64,000 nucleotides of DNA, taken from Andrena cerasifolii (taxonomy: Eukaryota > Arthropoda > Insecta > Hymenoptera > Andrenidae). The position numbers and the translations under genes were made by a program. How positions within the stretch are numbered: the first letter of the stretch is position 1; every line of letters begins with the position of its first letter. Where the stretch lies: assembly GCF_050908995.1 (NCBI RefSeq), contig NC_135122.1, positions 14,610,501 through 14,674,500 on the forward strand, read 5' to 3'. Of the stretch, positions 27,837 to 42,551 are shown piece by piece. The notes beneath the pieces were generated by a model. That model worked only from the letters and a program-made list of their open reading frames with translations, ran no database searches and had not been told where the DNA came from.

Positions 27837-30800
27837 ATTGTACTTTGCCACTGTGGGTATCTGAGTATTTATGGACATTTAACGCGATGTCGAAAATGGG
27901 GTTGAAAAATTCGTGGGAATTATTCGTCCGCGGGACTGGAAAGCACTTAACATGCACACGAGCGACAGTTTGGCGTGTGAAATTTCGAACGAGCTTTAGC
28001 TCGAGCGCTTCCGCCGCCCTGGATGCAACAAGTATGCAACTTCATTCCACCTACAGTAAGATCGCACAGTAATAATTAAAAAGTAAATAGCTTCTGCGAA
28101 GGCGGAATATTCGTTTCGATGGGTTCCGACCGATTCATTTCGCGAAATAGAACCAAAAAGAGACCCCTGCGAACTGTGATTCATCGATGTAATCGCGAAT
28201 ATCGAGCGACACAACGTTCGTATGCCTGACAGACGGCGATGCATGACGGCCGTGCTGATAAAAACAGAAATCTACGCGATCTATTCTTCTTCGGGCAATG
28301 TAAAACCGGTGAGTGATTGAAGTTAACGAGCACCGACGTACACGTATTTACATTCAGCCGGGGAACTGGGACAACGGCCGGCACCGCGGGAGAATGGATT
28401 TCGCATTCAAATTTTTCACCTGCTCGTTTTTAATCAGTTACCACAATAGCCCCCGGTGAAATATCGCTGAGAAAAGATAGGATATTCTTTTTCCTCGCAA
28501 CGCACCGTGGAACGACGTAATATCTAACGTGCGGAAAATTAGAAAGTTCGCTTCGGAAAATTCATCGATGCTCGTCCACCGCGACCTTTGGTGAATAAGT
28601 GAATCGCTAGACACTTTCGTGGTTTTACAACGGTTATAGGCGGCTCTGACCATCAATCTGGCCAATTGTTAGGAATAAAAGGAAGCTGAGAATCGACGGA
28701 TCGATGTTCGCGAGACTGGAATTATGAAAAGTATTTGTTGAGGAAGAATGTGGGGGCTTTTCGTTTTTTGTTTGGGGAGGACTTCGCGAGACTGAGAATC
28801 ATTTGACGAATTTCCTTGTAGAGTATGTACAGAGTGAGGGTTTGGCACTGAGGACTCGTTAAGTGGACAAAAGTGAAGGAAAAGCTGTGAGAAAAAATGG
28901 AAGGAATGTAAAATATTGCAAATTAATTATAGACAAAGTGTAATCTCGATAATTTAATGTGATCAGAACCAATTCTGCCCCCCCCCCTCCCCCCTTTGGA
29001 TTATTAATGGCTTAAATATAGGGAATTTTCAAGGCTGCAAAAAAGTTTCTCAAATTTATAACGCGCGTAGCATCAAATTATCTGGCTTTACATAGACTGA
29101 GATGCATTGACTCTAGCACGCCATTAAATCAGAACCTTCGGCCGTGAAGGTACTAAATTACCTACCTATCACGTTGATAAATTACAGATCGAGTTCTTTT
29201 GTAACAACGATTTATAGGAAGCTCGATTTGTCAAGGAATTTTAGTACCACAACTGGATTCTCTGAATAGCGCGCGTGAATGAATGTGGTGTGCACATATA
29301 CAAGAATCAAATGCGAAGTAGGATAGTCAAGAAGAAATACGAATGCAGTTTCTTCTAATCAAATTGTGGTAATTGTATTGCGAACACACCCTTAGCTATT
29401 AACATCATGCGACACTGTCAACGTCTAACTTGTTATTATATGAATATTAAATGGCGAGATGAAAGAAATGAAGCTACAATTAAATCAATAAAAATTTAGA
29501 TACTAATTTATATTAATATGAACATAGAATGCCAGGATGCTTATAGTTACTTCGTAGACAATAATTCCTTGATACTAAAAGCACAAACTAATAACAAATA
29601 TACTTGGAAAAATAAGTAACAAAATAAAATAAATCTATAGTTTCTATTTTCCTAAATTTCCTTGAAAATAGTACCTATACTTTTTTCAAGATTCCACAAA
29701 AATACTATATTTCCCTCCTCCCCCCAAAAAAGGTAGAAACCCTAAACTCTACATCCCCTAGTACTCTACATATAACAGGACTATAGAGCTCCCTAAACAC
29801 CTCTCCACCAATTTTCCCCAGTCCCACCTAGAAACTTGCTACAGTACCACCCCGCAGAAGCTCAATACATATTCTCGTAGCACCCCTATCAAACACCACT
29901 GATTCAGACCTTACCAGGAACACCTTCCGCACCCGTTCCATTAACAGGCCCAAATCAACCGCGCCCAACCAATCACCTAACAAGCGTGCTCGCTCCATCA
30001 GTCGAGGGTGCAGGTTACGCCCGAGCCCCGTAAACGTAGAACTCACTCCGTCAGGTGGATACGCGTGTCCATCGATCAGGCTGCGTCAATCGCGGCTGTA
30101 AAACGCTCGCGCGGCCTCTCTTAAAGGGGAACGAAACGATCGTGGCCGAAGTTAACGAGCATCAGCGTGCCGCGTATTTATCAGCTCGAAGGCACGAACG
30201 ACGGCTGACCGTAGGGGAATGATGGATTCCCCGAATAGAGGAAGCCCGAAGCGTGCAGGCTGGCGGCACGCCAGGGACCACTCGCTGCCTGACATTTATG
30301 CGTTATTAATGCATCGGAAACATTTCGCCTCGATTGCCGTGACAATGGATTTAATCGTATACCGGCGAGTTAACCCGCAGACGACGCGATTCGCTGGCTT
30401 GCACGCCGCCGGCCATGCCCCAAGCGACGTTATAGGCCGGCCAGCGACCGTTGTGTCAGCGACTTTTTTCCCGCACGTCCATCTCCGGCCCTTCAACTCC
30501 CTTTTCTGCCCGTCCTGTATCCGTTTCCCTTCCCCCTGGACCAAACTGGCTGGCCGCTGGCCAGAGTGTTTTTATTAACTGTTCCGTATAATTAGAGCGA
30601 GCCGGATATTCCGCTGGGCCGAGGAGCAGCCGACGGAATAGCTGTCGCGGCTCGCCCCCCCCCCCCCCTCCCATTTGTTCTACAATTTATTATAATTGGG
30701 CAAGTTCGCCGGGCCACCCTCCGCGCCTGTTGTTTGTGGCCGTCGATACGACGCTGCTCGGGGGTAGCTACTTATGATTGGATGTGGCTGGGTGAATTAA

Positions 30801-33800
30801 GGTATCGATGGACGTTAATCCCCTTTAGTCTGCTGAGCCTCCGGAGGGTTGTTTTCGTAGATAGAGAGGGTGTTTCTATATTGGTTGGCGCAGTTTTCGG
30901 AGGCAATTCGGTAACGTAATAATAGAAATGGGATTGGAGAAGCGTTACAGTATCCGAGGTACTAGCCATTCACATATTTCTGCGTCTCGTTCGGTGAGGA
31001 ATCGCGCTGAATGTTAATGTAGAGTCGTTCCGGTGGGCTAATCTCGCGTCTAGTTTCAATCGAACCGAAAAGGACACGTTACCTTGCCGCAGGAGATTCT
31101 ACAGACGAGGGACCGGTACGTGTCCGCGCAAAATTACACTTGCACGCGAGGCAGAGCCAGAACGAAAAACTGGGACGCATTATCAAGGGAAGATGGCGGC
31201 GGGAAAGGATCGCCGCAAGTGGCGAATGCACTTGATCCATCGCACACAATCGGTCACCGTTACCGCATATTCCTGCCGATTTATGCGGCATTTGCATAGC
31301 TGAGATTGCATTTTACTTTTAAATCTTTTCCCCCTGTGTAACTGGCCGCTACCGCCTCCCCCTCCCACGCCGCCACCCCCTCTCCGCGAAGGGTGATTCT
31401 CGTCATTTCGAAAGTTATGGCAGGGATAGCGATATTCAATTTTTGCGAATGGAAGTCCGCGCTTCCCTATCCACTTCCACGGTCTTTTCACCTCTTAAGC
31501 CGTTTGTGAGCCCTCCGACGATAATATCCTTTGAACGGGGATACCTCACCCCCGAAGACTCGTTGTAATATCCGAAAGGGGCCCGGTAAGAAATTCGATA
31601 TGAAATTCATTGAGCCACCGTGGATAATTAAATGTGAGACGTCGGCTTATCGGGGCGTATTTAAATGGCTTCCGATGGCCGTGCGGATTAAGTAGTCCAG
31701 CATTGAGATAAACCAAATAACGGGAAATTGTGTCGTCAGATTATCGTTGGTGATCAGTCGCCGGGGATAACCGATATTGAAGCGGAGAAATTCTCGGTGG
31801 ACGTGAGGGATGGTGTTAATTCTGTTGCTTCCTTCTGGATGATGAGGACGGTTTATAGTATTAAAACATTTCTAGCTTCTTCTTGCGGGAGAAATTAAAC
31901 TAGAATTTGAACATACTTTTTTTTAATTAACAATCTATACTTTCGTGGAAAGATTTTCATTCTGAAGAGGTTTGGAACGAGCTCAGCTTTCGGGAATCTC
32001 GACTCTTTGTCTTCGAAGGACACTCTAAACGCAGGTATATCTTATTCATTACGTCTCAAAGATGTCTAAACTGGACAAATTAAAAAGATTGAAGAAGTAG
32101 CGCTGAACGTCGGAGCTTTGATAGAAGACTCGTGAGTACTTTCTTCTGGAATCAAGTCCGAAGTAATTAAACGCAACAGATTAAATACCGGAGCTATTAG
32201 ATCGTTGTTGCACTAATTACCTTTTTTTGCCGGTGTTATCGTCGGCCTTTGGATCATTGTTACGCAGTTCTCAAAGGCGTGCAATTTGGGACACGACGAT
32301 AGGCAAGTCTGCCCCGATAAATATCGGAAGAATCCCTTTGCGATCGACGAAGAGACAGGATTTTGTGCGGATTGAAAGGTACAGGCAGAAAGGATGAACA
32401 TTCTTCCGGAAGAATCTTGCGTTACTTTGAGAAATTCGATGGTCTGCGCGACATCAAAGAACCGGAAGATTAATAGTTCGGCACTGGCGTTCCCCCGATG
32501 CCTCTGCTCTAGTATTCCGATTCCGATTTATGCAGGGAACGAGTGGAATTCTAGGATAGGGTCCACATTACAATATGTTCTAAGCTGAATCTAAGATCAC
32601 GATCCCTGAGAGGTGTGAAGGGAAACTCCTGATGCTTTTGAAAACGTTGATGGTTCGAAACCGACCCAACTGCTTTTCATAATAAACACTCTTGATAAGA
32701 AAGTATCATCATTTCAGATTTACCGAAGAAATTCTCGTATTTCAGTGTATAATTATATCGCTCGCGTAATATCAGCCAACACGGTGAAATGGATATGGCA
32801 TGTAATTATAGCCTGCTGTAATAAAAATTAATATCTGAGTGATAAGAAAACTTGCAAATGAGGGGTGAATTAATAATGCAGAAAAAATGAAGAGAGCAAG
32901 CGAAGCGAACAAAAATACGTCACTCATTAGCCATTACGACTCGCGAAATTAGATTCGTTTATACATCTGGATGGGTATTACAGCCATGAAATGGCAAAGA
33001 CTCGAGTAAATGAGAACTCCGGCTTAATGGATCTTCCGTTAAGCGAACTTTCTGCTTTCAAACCGAGTCGGAGAGATTGGAAACGCGACCCGGAACGGCT
33101 GAAGTTTTATCTACTATTTTATCAGGAAAAATTGTTTACCCCGTCCAGGCGTCACGGTATGATTTTTGGAATGGCCTTTAGCTTCATTCTCCTGCAGCCA
33201 TTCATTACGCAGGTACCCCTGGGAAATCTATGATTTTAAACACCATCAATATTCAACAGTTTCCCACAACAATCGCAGATGCAAATACCTACGTAAGACA
33301 TTAAAAGCCACAAGGATTATTAATTTCTCCTACAGAAGTAAACATTCCTTCGCATCCTGGTTGTTTTATCTCATAAATTCGAAATCTCAGTCGATCGTTT
33401 CGCGAGTTCGACGTGCGGCACGAAAAACCGAGCGACAGCGTTACACCTCGCCCGATGAATCCGGTTATTCTTCAAAACGGATAAGAAAATCTAACAACAG
33501 CAATTTCCCGCGGGCGAAAGTCGTGACAGTGAAGATGCAAATGAAGGCAATCTATCGAAAGGAGGGGCGCGACGTTTACCGCGTCGAAGTTCGCCGTGTT
33601 CGAGCGTAGTTATTCATAAACAGCCAGGATTTCGAGCAGGCACGAAGCTCATATTTTACGTTCCCGATGCGGAGCAACCGGAGTAGACGCACTTACGTAC
33701 ATCCCCCGCGCAGAGTTACGACGGCGGATATTTGCAAGAACGATATTTCTCCGTGGGAAAATCTGAGTTAATATCGAGCCGTGCAGATGTCCCCGCGTTA

Positions 33801-36800
33801 TTGCGCAATATCTGCAAGATGTTAATCACGAGAAGCACCCGTCCGGATATCAGGAGTTGTAACGAACTCCCTTGCTACGCGCGGCCTCCACTTTGTCGCT
33901 TTGGACCCCCTAAAGTTTTCACTCAAGGGCCTGTTAAACGATCGACGGAGCGAACTCTCCGTCGCATTAGGAATTAAACTAAGTAATGTCACTGTTGGTT
34001 TTCATGCTTTCTTTCGGTTTCATGGAATTTAGGATGACTGAGGTTGTTTTCAGAAGATTCTAGAAATTCGAGGGTTCAAGACTGGCGCAAAGTAGATAGA
34101 TCCTTGAGGTAATATCATTCAGGGAAGGAAAGAGAAAACTACGTAGAAACAGTAATACGAATACATTTTTTCCTTCCACATGAAACTACTTAGACCCATG
34201 AATTTTCCGCTGCATTTCAAAAGATGTGTCCACTAAAATACTTTTCCTATAGAAATTCGTTTCACAGGGCTAGCATGAATATCAACGAACACGTTTGGGT
34301 TATTATCAAAAAGAAATAAGGTATTTTGGAGTTTCCTCGGTGTCGCGAATGCTATAGCCCATGCGCATTAATTCCTCATCTCGTCTGACGTCCGACAAGC
34401 GAACGTCGGACTTTCGCGTTGCAGAGCCGCATAAATGAAGACAGACGGTATTGACGTCGGGGGAAACGGCGGGAATGGTAACTTGCCGGAGGAAAACGCG
34501 AGAGCACAGTTTCGTTGCCCGCGAAACGGCGGCTTCGGACACAGAAAAATGTGATTAAAGAGTGAACGTGAACGTGGCCGTGTAACGTTATGTGAACAAC
34601 GATGCGGTGAACGGTCTAGAGAAATGCGATTTGTTCTTACGATAGCTACGTACCTACACGTGTAACGTTTGCGTTAAATTTGTTTTACAACGTTATTAGG
34701 AGCGCTGGTTTTGCTCAAGTTACATTTTATTTCATCGCCGTCTGTGTAAGAATTGTGTTCTGTGACTGAAAACAAATGCAGTTCAAATACGATAATATAA
34801 ATAGGCAAATTAGATGTTTATGAGGATTGAAAGTCGGACAATTTCTTTTTTCAATAAGTAAGGAAAATGAGAAGAAAAGGCAAGCGGAGAAGTAGAGCCA
34901 TGTCGCCACAAATTGTTGAATAAAATTTGGGTAGTGATAGCTTCAGATCCTCCATCAGATGAAACCGATAAATATAAACAGATCTCACGTTTGCATACCA
35001 TATTTTATCAAAAAGTATAGCGTTGATCGTGTAAATACATGGAAAGTGTATTTTGTAGAAAAATTTTGGTTTAAATAAAACTAAAAAGTAACCATCAACG
35101 ACAGGAGCACGTAGCATAGATTGCGCGCAAGTAGTAATAATCGGCATAAGTCAGACACCTATGAGAACTCGTTGCAACGCTTGTGAGGAAGACAATGACC
35201 TATTTGAAACTGAATAGTAGGTCATGTTACACCTAAAACAGCATGTATAACCCAAGTATTGTATCAGATAATTGCAACGATGGTAATAATCACTAGCACA
35301 ATATGAAAATATAAAAAAATCATTCTACTTGATACTTCCGTAATTCGGTAGTTGTTATGCAATTCCTAATTTACTAACCATTACAAAATTTATATTTCTC
35401 ACAACTAATTAATATATTCCTACACCTCGTTTCGTTATTGCTGTTACCTAGGTCGAGCTGAAATACAGGAAAGCTTAACTACCTTTCATCTTTCCCGAAC
35501 GTGTATCCCGAGTTGTACGGAAATTATACGGCCGCCGTTATATAAAACGTTCAGATGAGTCGTTGAATTATGCTAACCGTAATCTCTTCGGTGTCATAAC
35601 GCCTATTATTGGGGCAGCGATGTGACCTATTAATTCAGATTTAGATCACGCACTCGATGCTGCCGTTTCAATTATTCACGGCGGGTAAGTATCGGGGAGG
35701 GATTCTAATTCATTGCTATAATGCAGTTATAATTATTGAACATGGACACGCGTAGCCGTTGAGTTATGCGCGCCAGCAATATTGCGTGATTATTTACTGG
35801 TGTTTCGAATCGAGGCGCTAATGAGGAGGAGAATTAATTCCTACTCCAGCCGAAATTACGAGCGGGCTATTGTGAGAAAAACAAACAACGTATAGTAAAA
35901 ATAACTTTAAGCAAAGTATAATGTTTCTTTGATAAAAACATTTCGCCACCGAGAAGAAAAAAAAAATTCTTCAAATCCGTCCTACTTTTTCGCCTCCTAG
36001 GTGTATGTTGCCCGGTAATGGAATCCTCGTCTTCCCCGTATCACGTACATTTGATATTTTATGATACCTACTACCAGGGAACGTGTAGCAGCCGCCTCTC
36101 GCGTCGCATTATTCACCGTGGTCCCTCCTTAATTCACGGATACTCTGTAATCACGGTCCCCGTTATATAATTTCATTAAACCAGCCGACACTGGCCTGGC
36201 GCGCTTCTTTAATCCAAATTCATTGTTTGCTTCATCCCGTTGTAATCGTACGATAAGCAAAATTTCCGCGAGTCCAACGGCTCGGACCTCGTTAAAAATA
36301 TGTACCTCTCAGCTAGCAGATCGTTATTTGGCTTATCGGTTCGAATGCGGGTACCGCGATGCGGCTGAATTATACCGCGAATACTAATGACTAGGGCCGT
36401 GCTGGGCGAACCGTTGAAAAATGGCGTATTTTCGAGCCACCGTGCACCACCCCCGTTAATAGGTCAGCCGATAATTTCAATGCGGCGTACTAATCCTCGG
36501 CTATCGATGCTACTTCATCGACAAAGCAAGAATAACGCGCGGTATCGAGTTCCGCCCATGCACCCCACCCTTAATCCCGGTGTTTTATTGTTTCAGCTTA
36601 CAACGTTAATAATCCCGGGCCACCTTCCTTTTCTATTTTTCCGTTTACCGGTTCGAGCACGAACGTACCCTGGTACACTGATGTGGAAATGTTTTCAAAC
36701 GATTCAGGGCGAGGTAAGTGTCTATAATATCTGCGTGTCGAGGAAAACGAGGGGTGAAAGATGGATTCGAAGGTTGTATACAATATAAAAGTCACTGATC

Positions 36801-39114
36801 GTCCCAGGCTGTAGTCTTAAATAGGGATTAAGAGTGACGGGAGCGTCATAAAAATATACACACCTTTCATAAACCGAACGAGGTGAACGCCCCTGCTGGG
36901 GAACTCCAAATTTTATGACCCTGACCATCGCCCTGCTTCTAATTACTTTTAGCTCTCTTGAAATTTTCGCCAAGCCAACTGCTGAATAAAGATTGAACCC
37001 GATTCGACTTTAACCGTGAAACGTAGTTGTTTCACGACACGCCCGGTGCTTTCGATTTAACACAAAGCGCTGTGCCAAGAGACGAACGGATCTGAAGTCT
37101 TGCCTGTTTAAAAGCTGTGCTACTGATGATGCACCCGCTTCACGCCGAGTCGTCGGGATAATCCCAGATTGAACTCTGTCTCGGGCGTAAAAGTGAATGG
37201 TGCGACTTCTTCAAGGTTTAAGAACTTTTTTCTCGGGGCATCCATAGCGCTGGCAATCTTCATCCACCATCCCTGACATTATCACCGCGCCCACAGCCCT
37301 CGTATTTCTCGTATTTACGGTTTCAATTAAGGAATGCACACCGTGACCCTCGGCTTTTAATTAAAGACGCATGCGATTCGCCCGGTGGCCTTCAAATTTC
37401 TAGGGTCAAAATTAAAAGGCGTGTGTCACTTTAACTCGGAATATCCGTCTCCGAGGATGACCGGACGCAACGATCCGTTTCCGCGGGGCGGAGACCCGAG
37501 ATTTTCGAGTATTCGAACGGAATGAGGGTGCTTTAAGTGATACCACTGACCTAGAAGAATTCCTTCGGGAAAAGGACGCGTGTACTGTGGAAAGCTATGG
37601 GAAAAAAGATGGAGGGAAGACGCTGACTTTGCGTCTTGACACGAACGACCGAAACAAAAAGCTGACCGACTTTAAACCGATGATAACAGGAGAGGAAAGG
37701 CGTGCACGCGAAGGAAATTGCTGACAAAACGCATTCTCGAGTGTCAGCGGAAAGGAGCGCCAAACGGAGTCGCTTGCGAGCTAGCAGACTAAGTAGTAAA
37801 TAAACAAATTCCTGCAGACCATTCAGAATTGTACGGTGACTTTGAAATTGCGCGAAGTAACGGTGAAGAGCGCGAGGATATTGTGGAAATAATGCAGGAA
37901 TATCAGCTACTAGTTTCAGTACACGACTTCGCCCGAAATTTAGATTCTGTTTCTACAAAAAAAATTGTTATATGAAATATATAAAATAGATAAAAGATAT
38001 ATATAAAACGTCAAAATATAACAGTAACAGATTTTGCCACAAAAAAGAAATGGATTCGCTGACGCATTGTGCTATTTAAAAATAAAATTTAAAACCAAAA
38101 AGTAATGTTTCGCTTTGTACAAATTTTGCATTAAATAAATAAATTTACCAATTATCTTTAATATCTATTTTTCATTTACACAAGTTTTGTATAAATTAGA
38201 CAGGAATAATCATTTAGTTAAAGTTTTCTTGTGTTTTTAATAAATATTATCAACATTATTCCAAACATATAATTTTTGCAATATTTTTTCAATTTCTCGA
38301 GAATTCTCAAGAAATACGATCTCATTTCTGATTTCTCGAGAAACAAAAAATATGGAGAAATTAGGAACACTAATCTCAGGTACCACCTAAGATGAATATA
38401 TTAAAAAAAAAATTTTTAGTTTTTTTTTGAAAATGGTCACATTCATCTGAATTAGTCAGGCATAATGAGCTGAGGCTCATTTCGTGATCCCAGAGTTTAC
38501 CGTTCGAAAGTTTTTAGGCGACAGACAAACACACACACATATACAAGCTTTCTGCTTCATATATTAATATTAAGATATCGTGAGATTATTGGAGATCTCG
38601 CTGTATTCATAGCTTGCAGCGTTTTGAATGTGTTCTTTTCTGAATCGAGAACGTTTCATGTGACGTGAAAGTATTAAGAGGGGTTCAGAGAAAAATCTAT
38701 ATTAGATGCTAGGTCTGTCTTTTGCCTCGTCTGTGATTACAATTTGAGGAGGCCGAAGCTGAGATACAATCCTGTACATTTTTTAGACATCCCCCAGGAT
38801 TAGTCAATTATTCCTCACGGTCTCGAAGGGTACGGCTCCGCCGAAGTCCTTTAATTCCACGACCTTCTCGTTATCCCTGAGATTTCCCGAGCGATACACG
38901 GGCGGGCAATAACGTCGGAAATATCCGAGAGACGAGTTAAATGAATCGAAGACAAGAGGAAAACGTACGTAGTTTGTTAGGAAGATACTCGTAATAGAAC
39001 AATCTATATCGGAGTATGGAAAGGCTTAACGAACTATTCTGTAAACTAGATCTTCTATTATAAAGAGGTGGAAATTAAAAGAGGATTGACTATGATCCAC
39101 AAGAATTGACTTGC
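27837..39114. other. gene-free DNA, no supported gene
   Basis: No exons are recognised. The region contains a GC-rich island around 30.1-31.5 kb with a 14-C run (30655-30668) and long shadow ORFs, C/A-rich simple sequence near 29.7 kb, and an AT-rich block from 37.9 to 38.4 kb. A small hairpin at about 35194-35224 has arms ATGACCTA and TAGGTCAT. I see no RNA gene or CRISPR-like array. Confidence 0.55.
30655..30668. repeat. poly-C run, 14 bases
   Basis: A homopolymer tract in GC-rich DNA, of the same length as the run at 14989. No function is suggested. Confidence 0.9.
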
Positions 39115-39369
39115 TGACCAATAGGGCGGAGCGATAGGTACTAAATTGTCGAAAATTTAAATTTGAATTTTCAGTTGGCCTGGGTGCGGAATAGTTGTCT
39201 TTTGATTAACCAAACACAACTGCAAAAAAAAATTGAAAAAATATTCATGTTTGCAGGTTCCTTCTTCTCTTAAAAATGTAAAAATGCACAATGTAAATCT
39301 TATTTTTTATATTTTGAAAATTCAAATTTAAATTTTCGCCTATATAGTATCGGTTCGCCCTATTGGCCA
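39115..39369. mobile_element. foldback MITE with long (~55-60 bp) inverted repeats
   Basis: The left arm begins TGACCAATAGGGCG and runs through CGATA to an AAAATTTAAATTTGAATTTT segment near 39152-39171. The right arm, read in reverse complement from 39369, has TGGCCAATAGGGCG, CGATA and the same AT-rich segment. The arms are separated by about 140 bp. No transposase is present. The flanks show no clear duplication, so the superfamily is open. Confidence 0.8.
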
Positions 39370-41195
39370 GTCTAAGGAGTAATTGAAAGACTTGTTCATT
39401 AAAAGTACAATAATAATATAGTGAAATTGTTAAACAAAATTCTATAATACAGTATGATAGCGTAATCGAAACGTACTGTAAATAGTTGTCGCTAATAACC
39501 AAGTAGTTGATGCGACGGTAAACTAATACATAAAAAAAAATAATAATATAGTGAATCAATAGGAAATCGGCTGTGATTCCCAGACGTTCACACAGAGCTC
39601 GATCAACCAATAAGAAACTGTTGACTTTGACACTGCCGTTTGTCCAATTCGCCAGTGTGCTGCGGGGAGAGGGTAACGGAGTTGTAAACTTGATACTACC
39701 TGCGCCTCTTTCGAACCGTAACGACCATAAACCAAAGTAGCCTGGTATTCAATGTAGTGTTTCTGAGTCAGTTGAACGAATAACATCGATCGTGAGTTTT
39801 CCCAGCATTTAGAAATCATTTCCCCCCGAGAATAGGGCACTTCGAATTATTCTCGAGGTCGGAAATTAACTCGATATTCCTGCACTCATGTGCGACAGTT
39901 AATACACGGTATCAACGGAAGTGAACAGCGGTGCAATTTCGAAATCAGTTGCTATATGCGCGGGAAAGCGGAAGAAGGGATAAGAGTGCAAATTACTGCA
40001 TTCGTTGGAACAATCAGACGTTCGTCAAGAAAGCTTGTGAATAGAGGAGAATGTGAAAGTGGGCGGAGATTAATTCCAACGCTAATTCAGCTGGGGCTAA
40101 TAAACGTTCTGACTGGAACATCCCCCTGGGTACAGTGCGACTCTCGGCCTCAAATGAAACTCGACCAACGCGACTACTAGTTCCGAGCGACGTTTTACTT
40201 CGACCGTTCACGTGGCGAGGGTAAGTGACGTAAAAAATGTAAAGAAACGATTAAGTGGTTGCTAATCAAATTGTATTCGAAACGGCGGGAATTTGCCGCG
40301 ATCGAGCCATGTGTCGCCATCGCTGGGGATCGTTCAAACTAAATGCTGTGTTGCTACGCGCCTCGTTTCTTATCGCAAATAAAATAAAAACACGAATTTC
40401 TGGAGCAAACAGAATTAATCGACACCGCGATGAAAAATGCATCCGAGCCGTATACACTGTGTAAAATATATTTTGTTTACTTAATAACTAAGTTCTCACA
40501 TTGATGAGCGTGACTTGGCTAATATTGAAAACTCTTTAGGCAGTCGTTTTATTTTCATGTGCGAAATTACAGAATTTTTTTAACATATTCAACATTACGC
40601 TGCTATAAAAGTAAAATTGATAAACTAGCTTCGTATATGATACAGAATACTACGATGGGAATTTTTATTTTAAATGTACACCAACCTCGTGGTTTCGAAA
40701 CTTCGATTTCGCGGCGATAAGTTGCACAATTCCTGTCAATTGGACGATCGAGCAATACGCAGACGCATTTTTCATTTCCAAGGATCTTCTGATTGTAGCA
40801 TTTTGCATAACACTTTTGGAGGAAACAATATCTACATAATCCTATACGGAATGAAGTACATACCTAGGTAGCATAATTATTTCATATACTACGTAACAGT
40901 GTAACGTGTAACAATGAAAAAACACGTTCGAGACGGAGGCCACGGGTTACTCGCATTCAAGTAATTCGACAATAACATGCAGCGAACCCTGCAGTTCAAT
41001 TCTTGCACTTACAGAAACATGTGTTGCTTGGTTGCATTTTCTCAAGCTATAAATGAGTTCAGTGCAAAAGCTGCCTGCAGATACGGAGCTAAATATCAGA
41101 AAGTGCAACGTGTAATTGTAAAATATCAATATACTAATGAATTTAATTCAAAACACTTGAAATGAAAGACGCGCTTCGCCCGTTCTTTATTTGGA

Positions 41196-41209
41196 CGCCA
41201 GGTGGCGAC
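41196..41209. promoter_or_regulatory. CTCF/E-box-like palindrome CGCCAGGTGGCGAC
   Basis: The 12-bp palindrome CGCCA-GG-TGGCG includes the AGGTGGCG core seen in insect CTCF sites and a CAGGTG E-box. It lies about 1.35 kb upstream of the poly(A) polymerase start codon. This is a motif match only. Confidence 0.25.
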
Positions 41210-42268
41210 CATATCGCCCCAGGAAACATAGTTGATTCGAATGCAGTTCTACACGCACAGGACTTGTCGTGGGCAAATGTGAGCCGTCAGGGGACGCCAT
41301 GTTTATACTGTAGGTGGTGTGGTGCGGGTATACGCGTTGTCCATTATTTTCAAGTAATAACGTTTAATTATTTATTTATACGTACAGCGCGGTACGGTGT
41401 GTCGTGTGCGCGAAGTGTGTCGAACTCGATGTAGCGGGGGATCGATTTTCGCTAGCGGATACATGGGATAATACGATAGACACAAACGATCCATGACTTA
41501 CGGACCTTCGTTTCACGGAACCCGTTTGCTACCTCATAAATTGTTTACAACTTGTTCACGCTGCTTTTCGGCTAAGCAGGACCCTCAGAACGTGCTATTT
41601 CCGCTAGGAGCTCAATTTCCTTTTCAGGAATCATCCGCGACCGTCGGACGAGCGTAATGCATCCTTAGTACACGAGCGTTTAGCGTGTTTTATAACCTGA
41701 CAACACGTCCGAAGTTTCTCCCATCTTTATCATGTCATTGCATCTTTGACAAAGTATAACAAAGTGGTAAGGATTCAACGGGACCGTGACGGCCACAGTT
41801 TTGCTCGCGTTCCCCGCCACGTGCGCGCGTTACGCACGAGATAGAATAACGCATTCGAACGGATTACTTGGAAATGCTGCATACCTCGCAAAAATATCAA
41901 ACACCTCTGCGAAATAAACGTATCGGTTTTATTTTTTTTATCCTTCTGGCTTCTGCTACGCTTCTTTTTCTTTTCATCACGAGAGTACGTCACTGCTTTG
42001 GAGTTCTAGAAGACGCCTTTACCATGCGTGTTGATGCATTTCATTGTCACGCGGTCGTGTAAAAATGCAGTATGAGTACAAATATACCCAAGGTTTAAAT
42101 ATAATAATTACAAGAAAAGAAAATGTACAGTTTATTTGTTATATATGAAACGACTAGATCTGTCTTAGGTACGATTATAATGTATGGTTTATATATATTT
42201 CCATTGTACGCGTTTACAAAAATATTTATAAATACCATACTCGATACAAAAGTAATGCTTTGAGAAGC

Positions 42269-42286
42269 TTATATATATATATATAT
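42269..42286. repeat. TA dinucleotide microsatellite
   Basis: About nine TA units lie within the presumed 5' UTR intron or promoter region of the poly(A) polymerase gene. Confidence 0.85.
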
Positions 42287-42523
42287 TTCATTGCATTATG
42301 TTTTACGCATCACACTGATCCTGATTATTTGTTTTGAATTGTATTTCTTTTACGAAAAGGTTCGAGTGTTTTAATTCTTTTAAGTACTGAGTTGTACAAA
42401 ATTATTTTCATGTTATTTAGATGGTAATTGTACATGTTACGTTATAGCTCATTGTTTACATAATCAAGTTTGACTTCACATCGAAATGATTCTAAGTAAG
42501 TGTAATAGAATGTTCCGTTTCAG

Positions 42524-42551
42524 ATTTGGAACAGAAATAATAAATACCAAA
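42524..42551 (+). other. hrg: 5' UTR part of the first coding exon
   Basis: The acceptor AATGTTCCGTTTCAG ends at 42523. The following 28 bases lead to the ATG at 42552 in the context ACCAAAATGT. This supports a non-coding first exon further upstream, which I could not place with certainty. Confidence 0.55.

Larger units (their letters stand above)
39370..42523. other. upstream region of the poly(A) polymerase gene
   Basis: No protein-coding exon is recognised. The region should contain the promoter and non-coding first exon(s) of the downstream gene. A strong donor-like GAGG|GTAAGTGACG sits at 40217-40226, and a splice acceptor TTCCGTTTCAG ends at 42523, 28 bases before the start codon, so a 5' UTR intron is likely. 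A CGCCAGGTGGCG palindrome is at 41196-41207. A TA microsatellite lies at about 42269-42286. Confidence 0.45.

Noticed and set aside
32640..32670. GGTTCGAAACC resembling a tRNA T-arm
   Set aside because: No acceptor stem, D-arm or anticodon arm can be placed around it.
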